A DNA stretch of 64,000 nucleotides from Rhyzopertha dominica (GCA_025024175.1 QCXZ01000064.1:1240001-1304000); one strand, 5' to 3'; shown: positions 45,861 to 58,192, counted from the stretch's first letter. Translations and numbers: made by a program. The notes: generated by a model from the letters alone, not told the origin.

Positions 45861-46060
45861 AATATGTGTGGCCCCGCGCGCCACCAAAACTTGGTCGCTT
45901 TTTAGGAGCGTTACGGTCGTGGATCGGGACCCTTTGTTCTCTTCCTGCTTGCCGCTATAGCCCCATAAAGGAGCCGCCGTCACGTAGCGAGGCGGTAATT
46001 ATCAGCACAGCGCGTTGGGGATGTTGCCAGAGTTCGTGGAATATAGCTAGCTCTCAATTT
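45860..46060. other. GC-rich non-coding island 13
   Basis: GC-rich, with a GGTAATTATCAG block; no coding match. Confidence 0.3.
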
Positions 46061-47440
46061 GGTTCTCGTTGCCAATTGCCACATTGCTCAGCACTGGTAA
46101 AGGGGTGCACTCCAAATATAGTTTTTTCATTCTGGTGACTTTACTAATGCTTTAACTAAATGTGGTTCCCTTTAAATGAACTAAAACACTTACTTAATCT
46201 AAATCCAAACAAACTTTCGAACCCCCTAATTATAGATTCACTGCATTACTTCCTTTTATTGAAGGTGTCACAGACATAATCGGCAGAATTTTTAAGGGAC
46301 AACTCATCCGTACTATCTTATAGACCCCCTTTGAAAATGTCACAGATTCTTCCATCATTGAAGAACAAAAGAAATCCTTTATCTTCTAGGGCTATTTACG
46401 GCAGCATCCCTTGTGCATTACAAATAGAACATGTGTTATAAAGTGGTGAACGCTTCTTAATGTAGGTACCAGAAAATTTAAAAAAAAACTGAATGTAAAA
46501 GTATCCCAAATACCTTGCTAAAGTTGCATATAATAGAAAGTGGTCTGTAATTAGTAATGTCGGGTGAGTCACCCTTCTTATGGAACGGATATATCTTATC
46601 ATCAGAAATTATACGTGTCGGGACATGGCTGTTTAAAAAATGGGTTTAACGCGTGATGTTACATATTGGAAGTGTTTTTAGTAGGATGAAACTTCCTGCC
46701 ACATTCTATATGAATGCCTAGTACTCATGGGGAACAGAAAATTTTTCTTTGGGGTACCACTTGCGGAACAAGCAATCAATGACTGTATGCTAACATTTAT
46801 TTATTTATTGGGAATACAGGTTTAGTAACACATCTCTTAAGAATACTGGGGGCATCACACCTTATGATACAGTTATAAATAATTGGACAAATACAAATAC
46901 TATGAAGTCTGTCGCTGCGAAACTGAAAAAACAATTGGCAAGGTATGTGACAGTTTCAAAGAATCATTCATCTTCCTCAGGAGCCAAAGAATGTGGTAAA
47001 ATCAATCTGATCAAGAACTTATTAGACAATGTGAACGATATTATTTAATGCAGGTAAGAGGATCAGGGACAATCACAGAACAACAACCAACTACAATGAA
47101 AACTAGAAAAAGAAAAAACGAGACCAATAAAGGAACGAAGGAGAAACGTCGTCCAAACCATTCTGGCAACGCTGTATAATTCAGTCGCGAAGCGACAGTC
47201 CCGTTGATATTTTGGAATATTTACGGACCAGACCCAGGCAGTCGCCTGTAAGTTTATTTTGCCGGTCCGTTAATAAGATGAGTGATTTCCTGCATAAACA
47301 TTAGCAGCATCCACAATCAAAGTGAGAATTTCAACTCGAGCGTTATAAAGTCACATATCAGCAGCAAATTCATCGTTGACTGATGATGAATTCGAGTGCA
47401 AAAATGTTTTAGAACTGGCCTAAAAGTTGCAGTAAATAAT
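46060..47440. other. AT-rich DNA, nothing firm
   Basis: A short frame at about 46910-47047 (KSVAAKLKKQLARYVTVSKN) looks protein-like but is unidentified. Confidence 0.3.
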
Positions 47441-47464
47441 CATTCGATACATATGTACTGTACT

Positions 47465-47645
47465 GGATCTTGCAGAATGCAGAAGTTTAAAAAAACAGTA
47501 TCCAGAGAAAAACTACAGGAACTACAACTCCCTTGTTCTAAAAACGGCTTAAGTTTCCACCTAAGTAAGACACGGACCTATCACTTCTAATTGTGTAGCA
47601 CCCCAAAATTTAGATTAATGAAAATGGGTAAATCTGTCACTTCAT
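47465..47645 (+). pseudogene. Probable LINE reverse transcriptase scrap
   Basis: Encodes KLQELQLPCSKNGLSFHLSK followed by TRTYHF and, after a stop, a PKFRLMKMGKS block. This resembles the W..KNGL.FS.SKT..HF segment after the YADD box of jockey-like reverse transcriptases. Confidence 0.45.
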
Positions 47646-47649
47646 GTGG

Positions 47650-48780
47650 CCATTACTCCCAACGAGAGGTGTGTCTTACTCGAATGTTAAAGAAAACAGC
47701 AGGCCAGCAAGGGCTAGGACAAGAGGCAAGGGCTGTAAAAGAAATGGGACAGTCGGGCATAGAGTGTGCTAGAGGTTAGCACGAGAGTATGGCTCTGTGT
47801 AGAAGTGTGTGTGATGTAGTGCCCAATGGTAGTAGTGTGTCCACGTGAGCATTATGGATAAGTTGCATTACCTGTGTGACAGGTATTTATAGAGGTATAT
47901 GCTTATTGAAAGGGGTACTATGTGTATTGGCCATTATTGTAATTGTGTGGGCGCCGGTGGGCGCAGGACTAATTAGTAGTCCGGTGGCAGTGGCCACGAG
48001 ACCAAGTGGGTCTGTGCAGCAAGTGGCTGCGGAGGTTTATGGCAGTTCCTCCACCCTATAGCTATAGGAGTCCTGGACGGCGTGGTCTCGACCATCCTGT
48101 CCGTGACCTGCTGCTAGCGGCAGTGACCTGGCCAGTGTAAGTGCCAGGAGTTCCTCGCAGATGGAACAGAAACCTCTGTATACCGTTATTCCACCAGGGG
48201 TTTTAGGTGGTTTAGTGGGTCCGTACATTCGGCCAATGTATGGAATGCCTGGTTGAAAGACTGGGGCCTAAGGGTGGCAATCCCTGCTAATCACATGTTA
48301 CAGGTTGCCGGCCTACGTGTGCTTCATCCGGTTCCACAGGGCCAGCGCCAGGGTGCAGGGCACCCGCCGTAAGTTAACTATCCATCTCTGTGTAATTATC
48401 TCGCTAATGCTTCATTTATTTGCATTTCCATGTTGCGTTTTGATTGGCTGCCCGACTGGTCTAATTAAACGTGCTAGCCTTGTCCATCACCCGGAACTCG
48501 AGTGGGGTAGTGGTAAGAAAGGGCGTGAATGTGATATAAGAATAATATACAAATTATTTAACACTAACCAATAACGACTAACATACGCCCATCTCTATTT
48601 TGGATGCTACAATTGTTATAAGACACACCGCATGGTGCAAACATTTTTGCCAAGGCTAGAGGTTCTGTTTATTGGGGAGGTACACTCTGATAGCGGGATA
48701 TACATTTCATTTAGCGTGAACGGAAAAAATTGTTCAAAAAAGCTACTAGGGGTTTGTGGATTCAAAAGGATAAGACTGTA
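47650..48780. other. Moderately GC-rich DNA, unassigned
   Basis: 47900-48260 has long but unrelated open frames on both strands and could be a LINE 3' region; no domain is identifiable. Confidence 0.3.
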
Positions 48781-48784
48781 GCCA

Positions 48785-49075
48785 GTACAGTCCAGAATTC
48801 AATCGTTATCTTATAGTTTTCCTGAACCTTTTTCGCAAGACTAATTCTAAATTAACTCGTTCACATCTTTTCGTAAACTATCCATACAATGCCAAATTTT
48901 TGTCCTCATCCCAAAATCAGACAACCTATATGTATAACACTATCAAAATTCCACGTATTTAGCAACTGTCAAACTGTCATGATCACATCAAGCCGCGAGT
49001 TGGATATCATTACTGATAATAATAAATGTTGTATTGATTGTCCAAATACTGGATGACGCAGGTCAAATTATATGT
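48785..49075. repeat. Dispersed repeat R2, copy 2
   Basis: Same ordered blocks as at 28385-28661 (for example AGTACAGTCCAGAATT, CTTTTCGTAAACTATCCAT, CAAACTGTCATGATCAC). Nature unknown; no coding potential. Confidence 0.6.
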
Positions 49076-49289
49076 ATACTCATATAAATGGTGGTTACAG
49101 GAATAAAAATACTCAAATAGAGCCCGCCACGATGAAGTTGTCACATTTTAGAAGAGCCCCGAAGGCACCGCCTCAAACGAAAAAGCGCGTAATTAAAAAA
49201 AGATTATTCTTCGCACGTCCATTCAATTCCCCATCTCCATTCAAGACAGTCTTCCATACATCCGCTTTCGTAACTTCTAATCCTCCGCA

Positions 49290-49500
49290 CGTGGTACTTA
49301 CAAGTACCGAGGTGTTAACTGCCGTTCCTGCTGCAGCAGTCCTTTCGTCAGCGGGTCCGCTCAAACCTAGCGTGACGATCCGCAGCGGGCAATCGCGCCG
49401 GCAGCACTCAAAGGGAAAGCCGCGTGAGGGGGGTGCGGGGGAATCACGGGAGAGAGCGCGGTCCACAGCCACCGACGCCGGAATGATGAAAGTCCGGGGT
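49290..49500. other. GC-rich non-coding island 14
   Basis: GC-rich. The 149-codon + strand frame across it is low-complexity and composition-driven. Confidence 0.3.
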
Positions 49501-49620
49501 TGCCAACGATGGTTATTATAGGTTTAAGCACATGCCATTCGGCTTTAGTACTCGGCCGAACCAAATTAGATCGGAAAGTTGAGGAATAGAAGAACAGAAG
49601 CTCAATCACTACTTAAAATA

Positions 49621-50200
49621 TACAGGGTGTTAACAATTGAGTGTAAAAATATTTAAAGAGGTTATAGTATAAACATGGACAAAAGAAGCTTCTAGCAACA
49701 TCAAAAATTAAGTTGCATAAGGTGTCCAAAGTGTCCATTTCTAAGCAGATGTTACAGAGCATAATACAGACCTTCCCGCCCATCTACGCTGAAAAATTTG
49801 GTGTAAAAATGCTCTGTGACGACAATCAAGAAATGAGCTTTTGGTCCAAAGGAACGTCGTCCAAAAGATCACTCGTTTGTTTCTCGTAATAGTTTAGGTA
49901 ATCGTAAAACAAGAGGGCAGGGAAACCTATCACCTGCAATACCCATACAAATCCAACGTCTTCAGCAATATTGCATAAAAAAGAGCGGCCAAAAACCAAA
50001 CGTGCTTGATGATGAAGTGGAACTAAGGCATGTATTCTTCGTAAAAATGGTACGGATAAAACAGCTGTTCGTAAAAAAAATCCAAACTAATTCTTACCTC
50101 GGATGATACGTAAAACTATTCTCTATCTGTGCTAAAATTTCTTCTGCTCTAGCATTTGATACCAACTTCGGTATTATTGGCTCACGCAATCTGGTGAATT
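49621..50200 (-). mobile_element. Decayed Tc1/mariner-type element end
   Basis: It begins right after TA (49619-49620) with TACAGGGTGTTAACAATTG, the same terminal style as the DD41D elements. On the - strand the first coding trace is LLRNGHFGHLMQLNF (about 49715-49760), like the C-terminal GGHFEHL tail of those transposases. Upstream frames are too broken to read, and the other end was not found. Confidence 0.45.
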
Positions 50201-51050
50201 TCTGCGTTAGAATTAAGAGCCGTAGCATCAGAAAACTTGTGTACATCGGCTAACTACGATAAGAAAATGCAAAATAGTGAACGACATATCAATGTTTTTT
50301 TAACTACCTCCTCTATCATGTATTAAAGATATACAGCTACCAGGGAATCTTTCTTTGCGTTCTACATGAGCCACTGCAAAGTGCACCATGTTATGCGACC
50401 ATTTTGGACGACCTTTTTTTATCTGCGAGCGCATCAACATGGCAACTGTGCGAAAGCAGCACTGAGACCTTGTCACCCGCCGTGGTGTCGTAACTTCCCG
50501 ACGTTCCGTACCAGAAGCGGCGCGTTTCATCGTGAATATGTATGGAACACCGGCGGCAGCTAGTTTGATAATGACTGAAGAGTGGGGGGTTTGGAAACAT
50601 GGGACGCGTCTAGATCCGGTAGAGTATGGTTACTAAATTATGAGACGCACCAAAGTGTGTTGACTGATCGTTCCAAAATCAAAAGTTGCTTCATCACGAT
50701 CGCGATTCATTTACCTTTGGATAAGGTGGGTTTTACGTAACATGCACCAAGATGAGAAGCAACGCATAGAGCAATATCACAGCATCTAGGGATCCATCAA
50801 GCGAGATGATAAACATATACGAAGAAGCGTCGACACTATCACGAAAGAACAATCTAAAGAAGCCACAGGAATCATAATGGCCACATAAAAAAGAGAAGGA
50901 AATGGTAAATAAAGAGGTCCTAAATTTCTTCACAACTTAAGTACCAACTCACACTGGGAAGAAAAACAATGGAGGCGACCCAAGCAGGAGAAACACCTAA
51001 GGAAGAAAGCATTGACTGGTTGAGTACACCCTGTAAACCTTTAGCCTCTC
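50200..51050. other. DNA without recognised features
   Basis: Several 60-80-codon frames overlap on both strands at 50300-50600; none resembles a family. Confidence 0.35.
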
Positions 51051-51440
51051 TTGACTGCCAACAAGCGTGTCACCCCTCTAACCCAGCGTAGACGTACCCG
51101 GCCCTGTGGCATATCCGAAACGAAACGAAAAGCAGACGGCAAACGAACCAGCTAAATCGATCTCGCACAGAAAATTCCTCCCCAGCGAATTTTAACAAAT
51201 TTCCACCGGGCAAAAAAAGCCGGCTAACGAATTAATAAGCCACCCGTCTTAATTAAGCACTCTGGCCAATGCAATATTTCTAACCGGCGCCACCTAGATT
51301 CCTGGGTTGCCGCGACCGCCCCGACGATCACAAATTACTGCGGATTATAACACCAGTTCCGCCGCCAGGCAAATCTGGTTAGGACGAATTCCAAATGGAC
51401 CTGGAAAATTACGGCGAAGTTTCTTGGCTTCCGTGAAGCC
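51050..51440. other. GC-rich non-coding island 15
   Basis: Contains AACGAATTAATAAGCC and CTTAATTAAGCACTC, homeodomain-type TAATT words in GC-rich context, and CTGGCCAATGCAATATTTCT. It looks like regulatory DNA rather than coding. Confidence 0.4.
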
Positions 51441-53820
51441 CAAAATACCTCTTCCTACATTTTTTACGTTGAGTTACTACAGCAGCATTTCTTTTACAAA
51501 ACAAGGATTCATTTGTGTTTAGCTTTTGTGTTTTGAAGCCATTTCGGTCAATTTTCTTCTCTTTCAAAGTTCTTTGAGTGTGGGACTTAATAATATCCAG
51601 TTGTAGTTACCGCCTCTTTAGCGAGACCTCTTCTTCATCGCACTATTTTTAACACATTCAGTTATTCAAATTTTTTTATCAGTTTTACTCTTACGGTAAT
51701 ATGTGAAAATTTCTAATTGAACCATACAATAAAAGAACGTTAATTTTGCTCATCCATATACCAAAACATCCTCTGCTCACTGCTTTACAACAGTCAACAC
51801 TCGCAGAATTGTCAAAACTTTAAATGTAAAATTAATTAAGTCCAAATTTAGTAGAAAAATGAACTTTTCTTTCCAACGAACCAGAATAATATTAATTACA
51901 GATTTGCCGGAACAATTGTCCTCTTTACCCCTCTGGATACGCTAATGTCTTGAAGCTTCAAGTTTTATATACCCTCCATATATACTGTCTTCACCACCAA
52001 ATTAGGCGTTGCAAGTAAGCGCATCCTTGCTTAGTTGCAAACTTCAACAGACGCTATAGAAACTGGATACTTGTTAGCTAAGGTAAGTTACGCACGGATG
52101 AAGTTCTAGTATTATTGGAAGTCCATGCAGTCAGGTGTTGACGCGTAAAGAATGAGAGAATCATAGTGTAAGGATATTCTGATTCAATTAAATATGACCA
52201 TCATTTCTGTTGTACGATAATTTTTTATTTTTTCAATGGTTACTTTCGTTTTTGTGGGTCTCGTATGTTTTACTTTCTAATTTTGTCTTTTGCGCCAGTT
52301 GGTTGCATTAAAAATTACTTATGTACTTTGTGACGATGTTTCAGCCCTCTTATTGGCCTTCTTCAGGCAGTCAACCTTATTTCTCATCTTGATATTAGCG
52401 TGTTTTACCGCTGCTATGCTCCCATAAAATATAAAATACAAATTAATATCAATGCTTATGTCAATTATTTGGAAAAATACAGCAGCGGTCACAACTGATA
52501 ACTTTTACATTACTCGAATAAAAAAACTACATAGTAGGCTTTTACGCCGCTTTCTGGTAACTGTTCATCCCTTTTTAATAATATATTTTATAGTGATTAG
52601 CTCCGATACTTAAGTACACAGCTGTAAGAATTATACATAGCTATCTGAGTTTGATTACCATTATTGTATAAGATTTTTATGCTAGCTTTTTTGCAGATCA
52701 TCATGTAAAGCTTCTGCAAAAACGTATATTAGAATCACATTTTTATTAATTAAAAAAATAAACCAAATATTAATTCTTATGCACAGGTTTTGAAATTTGC
52801 TCTATATGACAAGAAATTTTTATAACAACTTGCCAGTAATTTATTACCTAATGCGATAGAGGATCAACTATTTCGTTTACTACCCCTGCAAGAACAAAAA
52901 GCAGTGTTCCTTCGAGAGGGCATCTAAAAAGAAATCGTTGTTTTTTTTTCTAGAAATCCACAACAAATACAGAACGGCCAAGAGGGGGAAAGTATTTCTT
53001 AAGCCGAATCCTTTCAATTTGCGACATCATTTTAGTGCTCTTTCCGGAGTTACTCTGTTTATATGTATTTTACTGATCACTTGTGACATCTGCAAATTTG
53101 CAACGGAAACAAAGACAGAATTGATAATAAAATCTTCCAAAAACGCAGCACAGTAGATTACTTAATAATTTTAAAACCAGGATTAATTTATTTTCTTACT
53201 TTTTAGGAAAAAGGTGCTATATTGTTTAAAATGATTTGAATAAATATGAGTATAAATAAGTAGGAGTATTACGTAGGTAAACTATAATTCCAGTATCCAG
53301 TAATAATTGATCGTTTCTATGACAACTAAAATTTACCTATTCAGCAGGTAAACAAGAAGCATCTTCAAAATTGGTGTATATTCATAACAGAACATACGTA
53401 ATAAAATTTGTACGATGGATCTTTTTTCAACCCCCGATGAGTTATAAAAATAAGATCCCTTTACACAGAAGAAAAATTTCAGTAGATTCTACGCCGCCAA
53501 CTCTGTCAAGCACTTTTTGACAGTCTACTGGAACTCTTCCTTGGTAATGAAGAGTTTTCTTCCCAAAAATCCCTATAATTCTCGAAAGATAAAAAAATTA
53601 CTGGTTCCAAGTCCGGACTATACGATGAATGATCGAAAACTTTACGTTTACAAAAAAATCGTCACGTTGTCGCAATGCCGGAGTGCATTGTCGTGGATCA
53701 AATCAATGACGAAAGAAAAGCTCCAGAAATTGTATGTTGGCGGTGCAGTTCCTCGAAGAGGACATCGAAAGGCCCTCGAATATTCCAGATTTGAAACCTC
53801 AGATTTCTTATGCATAAATA
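51440..53820. other. AT-rich DNA, presumed part of the NOL4-like first intron
   Basis: No exon recognised. At 52297-52384 a - strand reading KKANKRAETSSQST recalls the 3' tails of Penelope-like elements (weak). Otherwise featureless. Confidence 0.35.
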
Positions 53821-53825
53821 AATAC

Positions 53826-54326
53826 CTTGAACGGCGCATTGGGCACGTATAACGGCGGGTCCTTAGCCGACCCAACCAACTTGGCATCCACGGCAGGAAT
53901 CCCTTCGTCAGCATCACAAACACTATACCGTCCCACAATGGCATCCGCGGGCTTGGCGTCGTAACCGGGAGGCTTCCCCACGTAGAAACCCTTCGCCTTC
54001 ACCCAGAATCTGAACTTGCTGTTGTCTGCACTGACCACTTCCTCCCCCCTGAGGGTGCGCAAGATCCTCGCGTACTTCTTGATCGTGATCGTCTTCGTCT
54101 TGGCCAGGTCCCCGTAGGTCTGGATCACCCAGGGCTGGTAGTTGGCCAGCATGTCCTCCTTGCTGTCGGCCGACAACCGCTGGCGCTTCACGTTGTTGTT
54201 CTGCTCCGGATTCTTTGGAGACTTCTGCGTCTTGCGCTTCGAGGGTTTCTTTGGCTTGGGGCTGGGAGCTTCCTCTTCGGAGAGCTTCTGGCGCAGCCCC
54301 GGGTCCGCCAGCATAGCACTGGCCAT
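53826..54326 (-). CDS. NOL4-like protein, first coding exon
   Basis: First coding exon (167 codons, phase 0) of a nucleolar protein 4-like gene; NOL4 proteins are nuclear and linked to transcription control. Residues 1-57 are charged, with basic nuclear-localisation-like runs (KPKKPSKRK, VKRQR). Residues 63-117 match the conserved NOL4 N-terminal block: QPWVIQTYGDLAKTKTITIK, KKYARILRTLRG, ADNSKFRFWVKAKGFYVGKP. The exon ends at PPLYVPNAPFK with a donor, AAG|GTATTT. The start ATG is in strong context (CCGCCATGGCC). The codons are GC-rich, unlike the surrounding DNA. The next exon, which in relatives begins the region leading to VEDFFDIIY, was not seen to the left in this window, so either the first intron is very long or I missed the exon. 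Confidence 0.85.
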
Positions 54327-54329
54327 GGC

Positions 54330-54670
54330 GGATGCTCACACTTCTCTTTCTCTTTCGGGTAACACTTGTTGACCGCGAACGGTTGAGGGCGCGTTACACA
54401 GTCCGAAAGCCAGACGCNCNCNATCCGGCAGGCGCACAGTACGCTGATCCTGTTGCGAACCGCGGGATGCTTGTCCCGTACTGAAGCGCCGTGCGCTGGC
54501 GGGACACACATTCGCCGTCCCCCTCCACGACTCGGGATCGTCCGCACCGGCCCGTGGCAGGATCCCTGTGTGTGCGCCCGGCGCCGTTATGAGCGATGCG
54601 GCGGTCCGCCGCTGTCACGGGGCCGCATAATGAATTGTCGGCCGGCGAGAGAGGAGGCGGACCACGTTGC
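54330..54670 (-). promoter_or_regulatory. GC-rich promoter / 5' leader of the NOL4-like gene
   Basis: A GC-rich block immediately upstream of the start codon, without TATA, containing three undetermined bases near 54418-54422. It is placed as expected for a CpG-type promoter of a broadly expressed nuclear gene. Confidence 0.5.
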
Positions 54671-54794
54671 GTAATAAGATGTTGAGGACTTCTTCTGGGA
54701 TTTCGTTGCGTTAAGTTTAACCCTGGTTGTTGGCATTTTCTTTTGTTGTAAATGAAATTTTAATTTTGCCGACGGTTTATTGTAACGTTTTTTA

Positions 54795-54912
54795 AAAGTT
54801 CTCCATAAGAGTTTCGATTTTAATGAAATTCTTCTGGATTTCCTGATGGCCGATGTCAGCTCTATAATAGGCGTAGAGCCATCCGAGATATTCCACGACT
54901 GAAATCATCAAT
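54795..54912 (+). pseudogene. LINE family L, copy 2, left part (leader)
   Basis: Matches 31028-31130 (GATTTCCTGATGGCC, GCCATCCGAGATATTC and flanks). The LINE resumes at about 57005, so this copy is split by a later 2-kb insertion. Confidence 0.75.
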
Positions 54913-55246
54913 GGACAATGGACGTCACTTGTGTATACATATATAGTGTGCTCACCTTATGGGATTTATCGCGGACACCTACTTTGCTAATTTATCTCTG
55001 TATGATGGCGGTACGTAGCGGTAAACATCGGATCTGTTACATGGTATTAAATGCGGGGATCAAACAACTTCTAATAACAGCGTGATTGATATACGATATA
55101 CGTGCACCTGCACGAGCCATCGAAAAATGAGCATTTTCGACTTTCGCGATTCCGCACATTATGGCATGCAAATTGCAAAGTTCCGATACGCAATGGCTAT
55201 TAATAAAATCTGCATGTTAACAAACTGTTTCATACAAAGATCGCTG

Positions 55247-55470
55247 GCAAGTTATAGACGAATTTTGTTAATTTGGCTAATTAGGTAGGAGCGTTTACAT
55301 TTGCGACTATACCTACTTTGATATTTATTTCGTAGTTTATGAATTTTTGGTAAAGCATAGCTTTTTAATATTAAGGGATTTTTTAACTTTAATTTGTATT
55401 GAATGTATTGAAGATTACTATCTATATGTTTATTAACAATCCTATTAGGTAACATTTTGGATAAAGAAGA
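55247..55470 (-). pseudogene. Penelope-like element, N-terminal reverse transcriptase fragment
   Basis: The - strand encodes MLPNRIVNKHIDSN, then KNPLILKSYALPKIHKLRNK. The LPKIHK box is characteristic of the early RT region in Penelope-like elements. Less than 70 codons remain. Confidence 0.65.
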
Positions 55471-55568
55471 CGTGTTAAAAGTTAAACTAATATGGAATTT
55501 ATGAAATTAAATGCTCCCCATATGAAAAAAGTACANAGGCCAAACACAATATAGGTGCCTAAGTATTA

Positions 55569-56156
55569 AGCTCGGTCCACATTAGTAAAAATTTGCGTTG
55601 TGCAGTGTGCGCCGTAAAAATGTATTTTAATAATGTAGTGCATACGTGTGCGGCGCATAAAAATCAACGTAAAAATATCTGTCGCGCACGATGCACGCTA
55701 TCCGTCGGTTGGTGGTTTTTTTGACTATCATCAAAAGGAATTTGCGCTAAATTATAAACGCTATGTAGACGCTTCAAAAATGAAAACAAGATTTGCTGCA
55801 AAATACATACTAAGCACAATGGATATTTTCTTGCTGCTGACATCAGGGCGTCAGGTTTTCATGTCAGATGTTTGAATTCTCTGAATTACTGTTAGTGTAA
55901 CTGGTCCAAAGAAGATGTGCGACGTTCATTGTCCTGTATAATTTGATATCAAAACAAAATAACCAGAAAAAAACAAAAAAAGATTAAGACTTCTAGAACA
56001 AACCACTGTATCACAGAAAAGCAAGCAATTGGGATGACAGTATTTCCTGAGGTCTAAAATCAGCTGCAAATCTCTGAAGGTGCTGCTTTTTTGACGCACG
56101 GGCCGAGCGCTTACGAACGGCACACAACACAAATTGTTAATAATGTGAACCCAGCT
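55569..56156. mobile_element. PIF/Harbinger-type MITE, 588 bases, TTA target duplication
   Basis: The inverted repeats start AGCTCGGTCCACATTAG at the left; the right-hand end reads AGCTGGGTTCACATTAT on the other strand. Similarity continues for about 35 bases (AATTTGYGTTGTG). A perfect TTA duplication flanks it (55566-55568 and 56157-56159), matching the TWA target preference of PIF/Harbinger. No transposase is encoded, so it depends on an autonomous relative. Confidence 0.85.
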
Positions 56157-57004
56157 TTAGATTAAAAGGCCATAATATGCATCACGTAAACAATGGAGAT
56201 AGAGAAAAGTCCCCACTAGAATTGCATAATATAGAAGTAACAGATCCCGCATTTATCATAACCAACGTCAAAAATATAAAACTGTTAACACGTGTCCAAC
56301 TTGATCCCCTTAGACGTTATTTATCTATATGAAACGCATTTTAAACCATTTGCTAAATACAGATCTTACGCCTCGAAATAACCCACTTAACACAAGAGAA
56401 TCGCCGAATATGTAATATAAACAAATTCTTCCCCATATGTTTGACTGACTGTTATTTTTTTTGATTAGTTATAGTTGTTAAGCCACTGAAGAGTTCAGCG
56501 GAGAGGTTGAAATGCTGGCATTTATGTATTATTGGTTTTGCGAAAATTTAATTTGGAGATAGAATTTAAAGATGTATTTGGTTATAAAACATTAACAACA
56601 GATCCATTTATTCTTATTATTTGTTTCTTTGCCTAATTATCTTCAAATTTAAAAAATAAAAAAAAGAAGATTTTGCTTTTAATACGTATTATAATACAAA
56701 CTTATATGGATATACTATTTATGATTGGAACTCGTATTCTGCATGCGCATAACTATAGCATCACTTGGCAACATCGGCAAAGGAACGGTTTTAAAGTAGG
56801 GGTCATGAGGGGTACTCAAAATGCCGGTAACGTCAATTACTTCCATTTTACAAATTCGTTACAGCGCCATCAAACGTCTGCCCCCAGAAACACTCGCATT
56901 TCGCCCCCAAAATCTGTCCGTTTTTTCGCAATGTAGGTGAGCACACTATAATATGTATACACAAGGACCGTACTAAGCCTACACGCTGTTTCCGGTCCAT
57001 TAAT

Positions 57005-57705
57005 ATTGACCAATCTTGGAATTCTACAGTTGCTCAAGACAATAAAGTAGACGTCATACTTCTTCAAGGAGACTCATGCGATCGATGATGAAGATCTCCG
57101 GAGATGAGGGACGATCTTGGAATAGACCCTAATCGATTCTCTAAAAAGCAGTATTCATGGGTCTGCAACCTGAGTAAAATCTGACTTAAATTGAAATGAT
57201 AATATTTAAAACACTTCCCATGTTGGAATAAAGAAACTGATGTGTTATATAGACAGTGTCAAACTTATCTCAGTTATGAATTGGCTGACAAGATTCTAGA
57301 ATCCCTGAATCGATTTCGGAAGAAAAAATGGTCGCAGCAGTTGGAACCTGCTAAAAAATTAGAACCAGCGCTTAATAAAACACATAAACAGACATAGTTA
57401 GTTTCGCCTAATGTTTTAGCTTCTCGACTGATTCATATCTCTAATTCTGTTCAAATATTTATGAAGGAATTGAAAACAATAAAGGGAGTTAAGAAAAAGA
57501 TGCGAAATTGTCACAATTATTCTCATTGGAAGAACTTCGGCGAGCTATTTATGCTCTAAAAGCCAGCAAAACTGTTGGCTTTGATGGTATTTACCCAAAA
57601 TTCTTGAAAAGCTTGGGGCCGAATGCTTCCAAATGGTTGTTATTTTTCTACAATAATATTTATAATACATGTAGGTACTCTTCCAAGTTTGTTTCAGTTA
57701 CAGTC
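57005..57705 (+). pseudogene. LINE family L, copy 2, right part
   Basis: Matches the 31-kb LINE in three blocks: TTGCTCAAGACAATAAAGTA (endonuclease, as at about 31198), CATGTTGGAATAAAGAAACTG (linker region) and LFSLEELRRAIYALKASKTV followed by GFDGIYPKFLKSLG (RT start). Large internal deletions separate them. Confidence 0.8.
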
Positions 57706-57799
57706 TAAACAACAGCTTGCTCTAAGCCATCGCCATGGTTAATTCATTAATATAGGGGTCGATATTAAACTATAATCTAGAAGAGACAGCGACCTAATT

Positions 57800-58100
57800 T
57801 GTTTTAAAGTATTCCGCCGACAGTCTGCCGTACGGGGGCCGTCAGTAATTACATCGGGAACCCATTTAACAGTNTAAAACAGTAATGGTCGGCTTTGAGC
57901 CATGCNAGTGGNTGATACACGCCGTTTATTAGTTGTCGATGGCCGTTNATCGTTGGATTTATACGGGCTAGTCGTCGCCGGCCACTTCGCTAATTGGGGC
58001 CGACGTCGTCAAGACGGGAAGCGCGGTCCCAGCCTCGGGTGTTGGTTACTCTCGGCGAATCCACGTTGCCACACCGCAAAAGGAAAATGCTTTGGTTAAG
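57800..58100. other. GC-rich non-coding island 16
   Basis: GC-rich with undetermined bases near 57874-57948; no coding resemblance. Confidence 0.3.
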
Positions 58101-58192
58101 AACGTTTTTTCGTTTTAACGTTGGGAAGGATAATGCTGCGATATCTTGAAAGCGTAAAAACCCAGGGTCCCTCAAAAAATCATAAAGACCTG

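Larger units (their letters stand above)
54930..56985. mobile_element. Unclassified TIR transposon inserted in a LINE
   Basis: Inverted copies of CTTGTGTATACATAT followed by ATAGTGTGCTCACC lie at about 54938-54966 (forward) and 56936-56965 (reverse). They bracket about 2 kb that interrupts LINE family L. No transposase was recognised inside. The interior holds a Penelope fragment and a Harbinger-type MITE. The outermost ends are uncertain. Confidence 0.65.

Noticed and set aside
49072..49521. 149-codon + strand open frame as a gene
   Set aside because: Basic and serine-rich with no recognisable domain. It overlaps a GC island and the end of a dispersed repeat and has no splice or promoter context.
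50300..50600. Overlapping 65-76-codon frames as a small gene
   Set aside because: Frames on both strands are equally open and none resembles a protein family; probably chance in moderately GC-rich DNA.
53923..54339. 138-codon antisense frame beside the NOL4-like exon
   Set aside because: It is an out-of-frame shadow of the NOL4-like exon; the frame with NOL4 similarity is the one ending at the donor at 53825.
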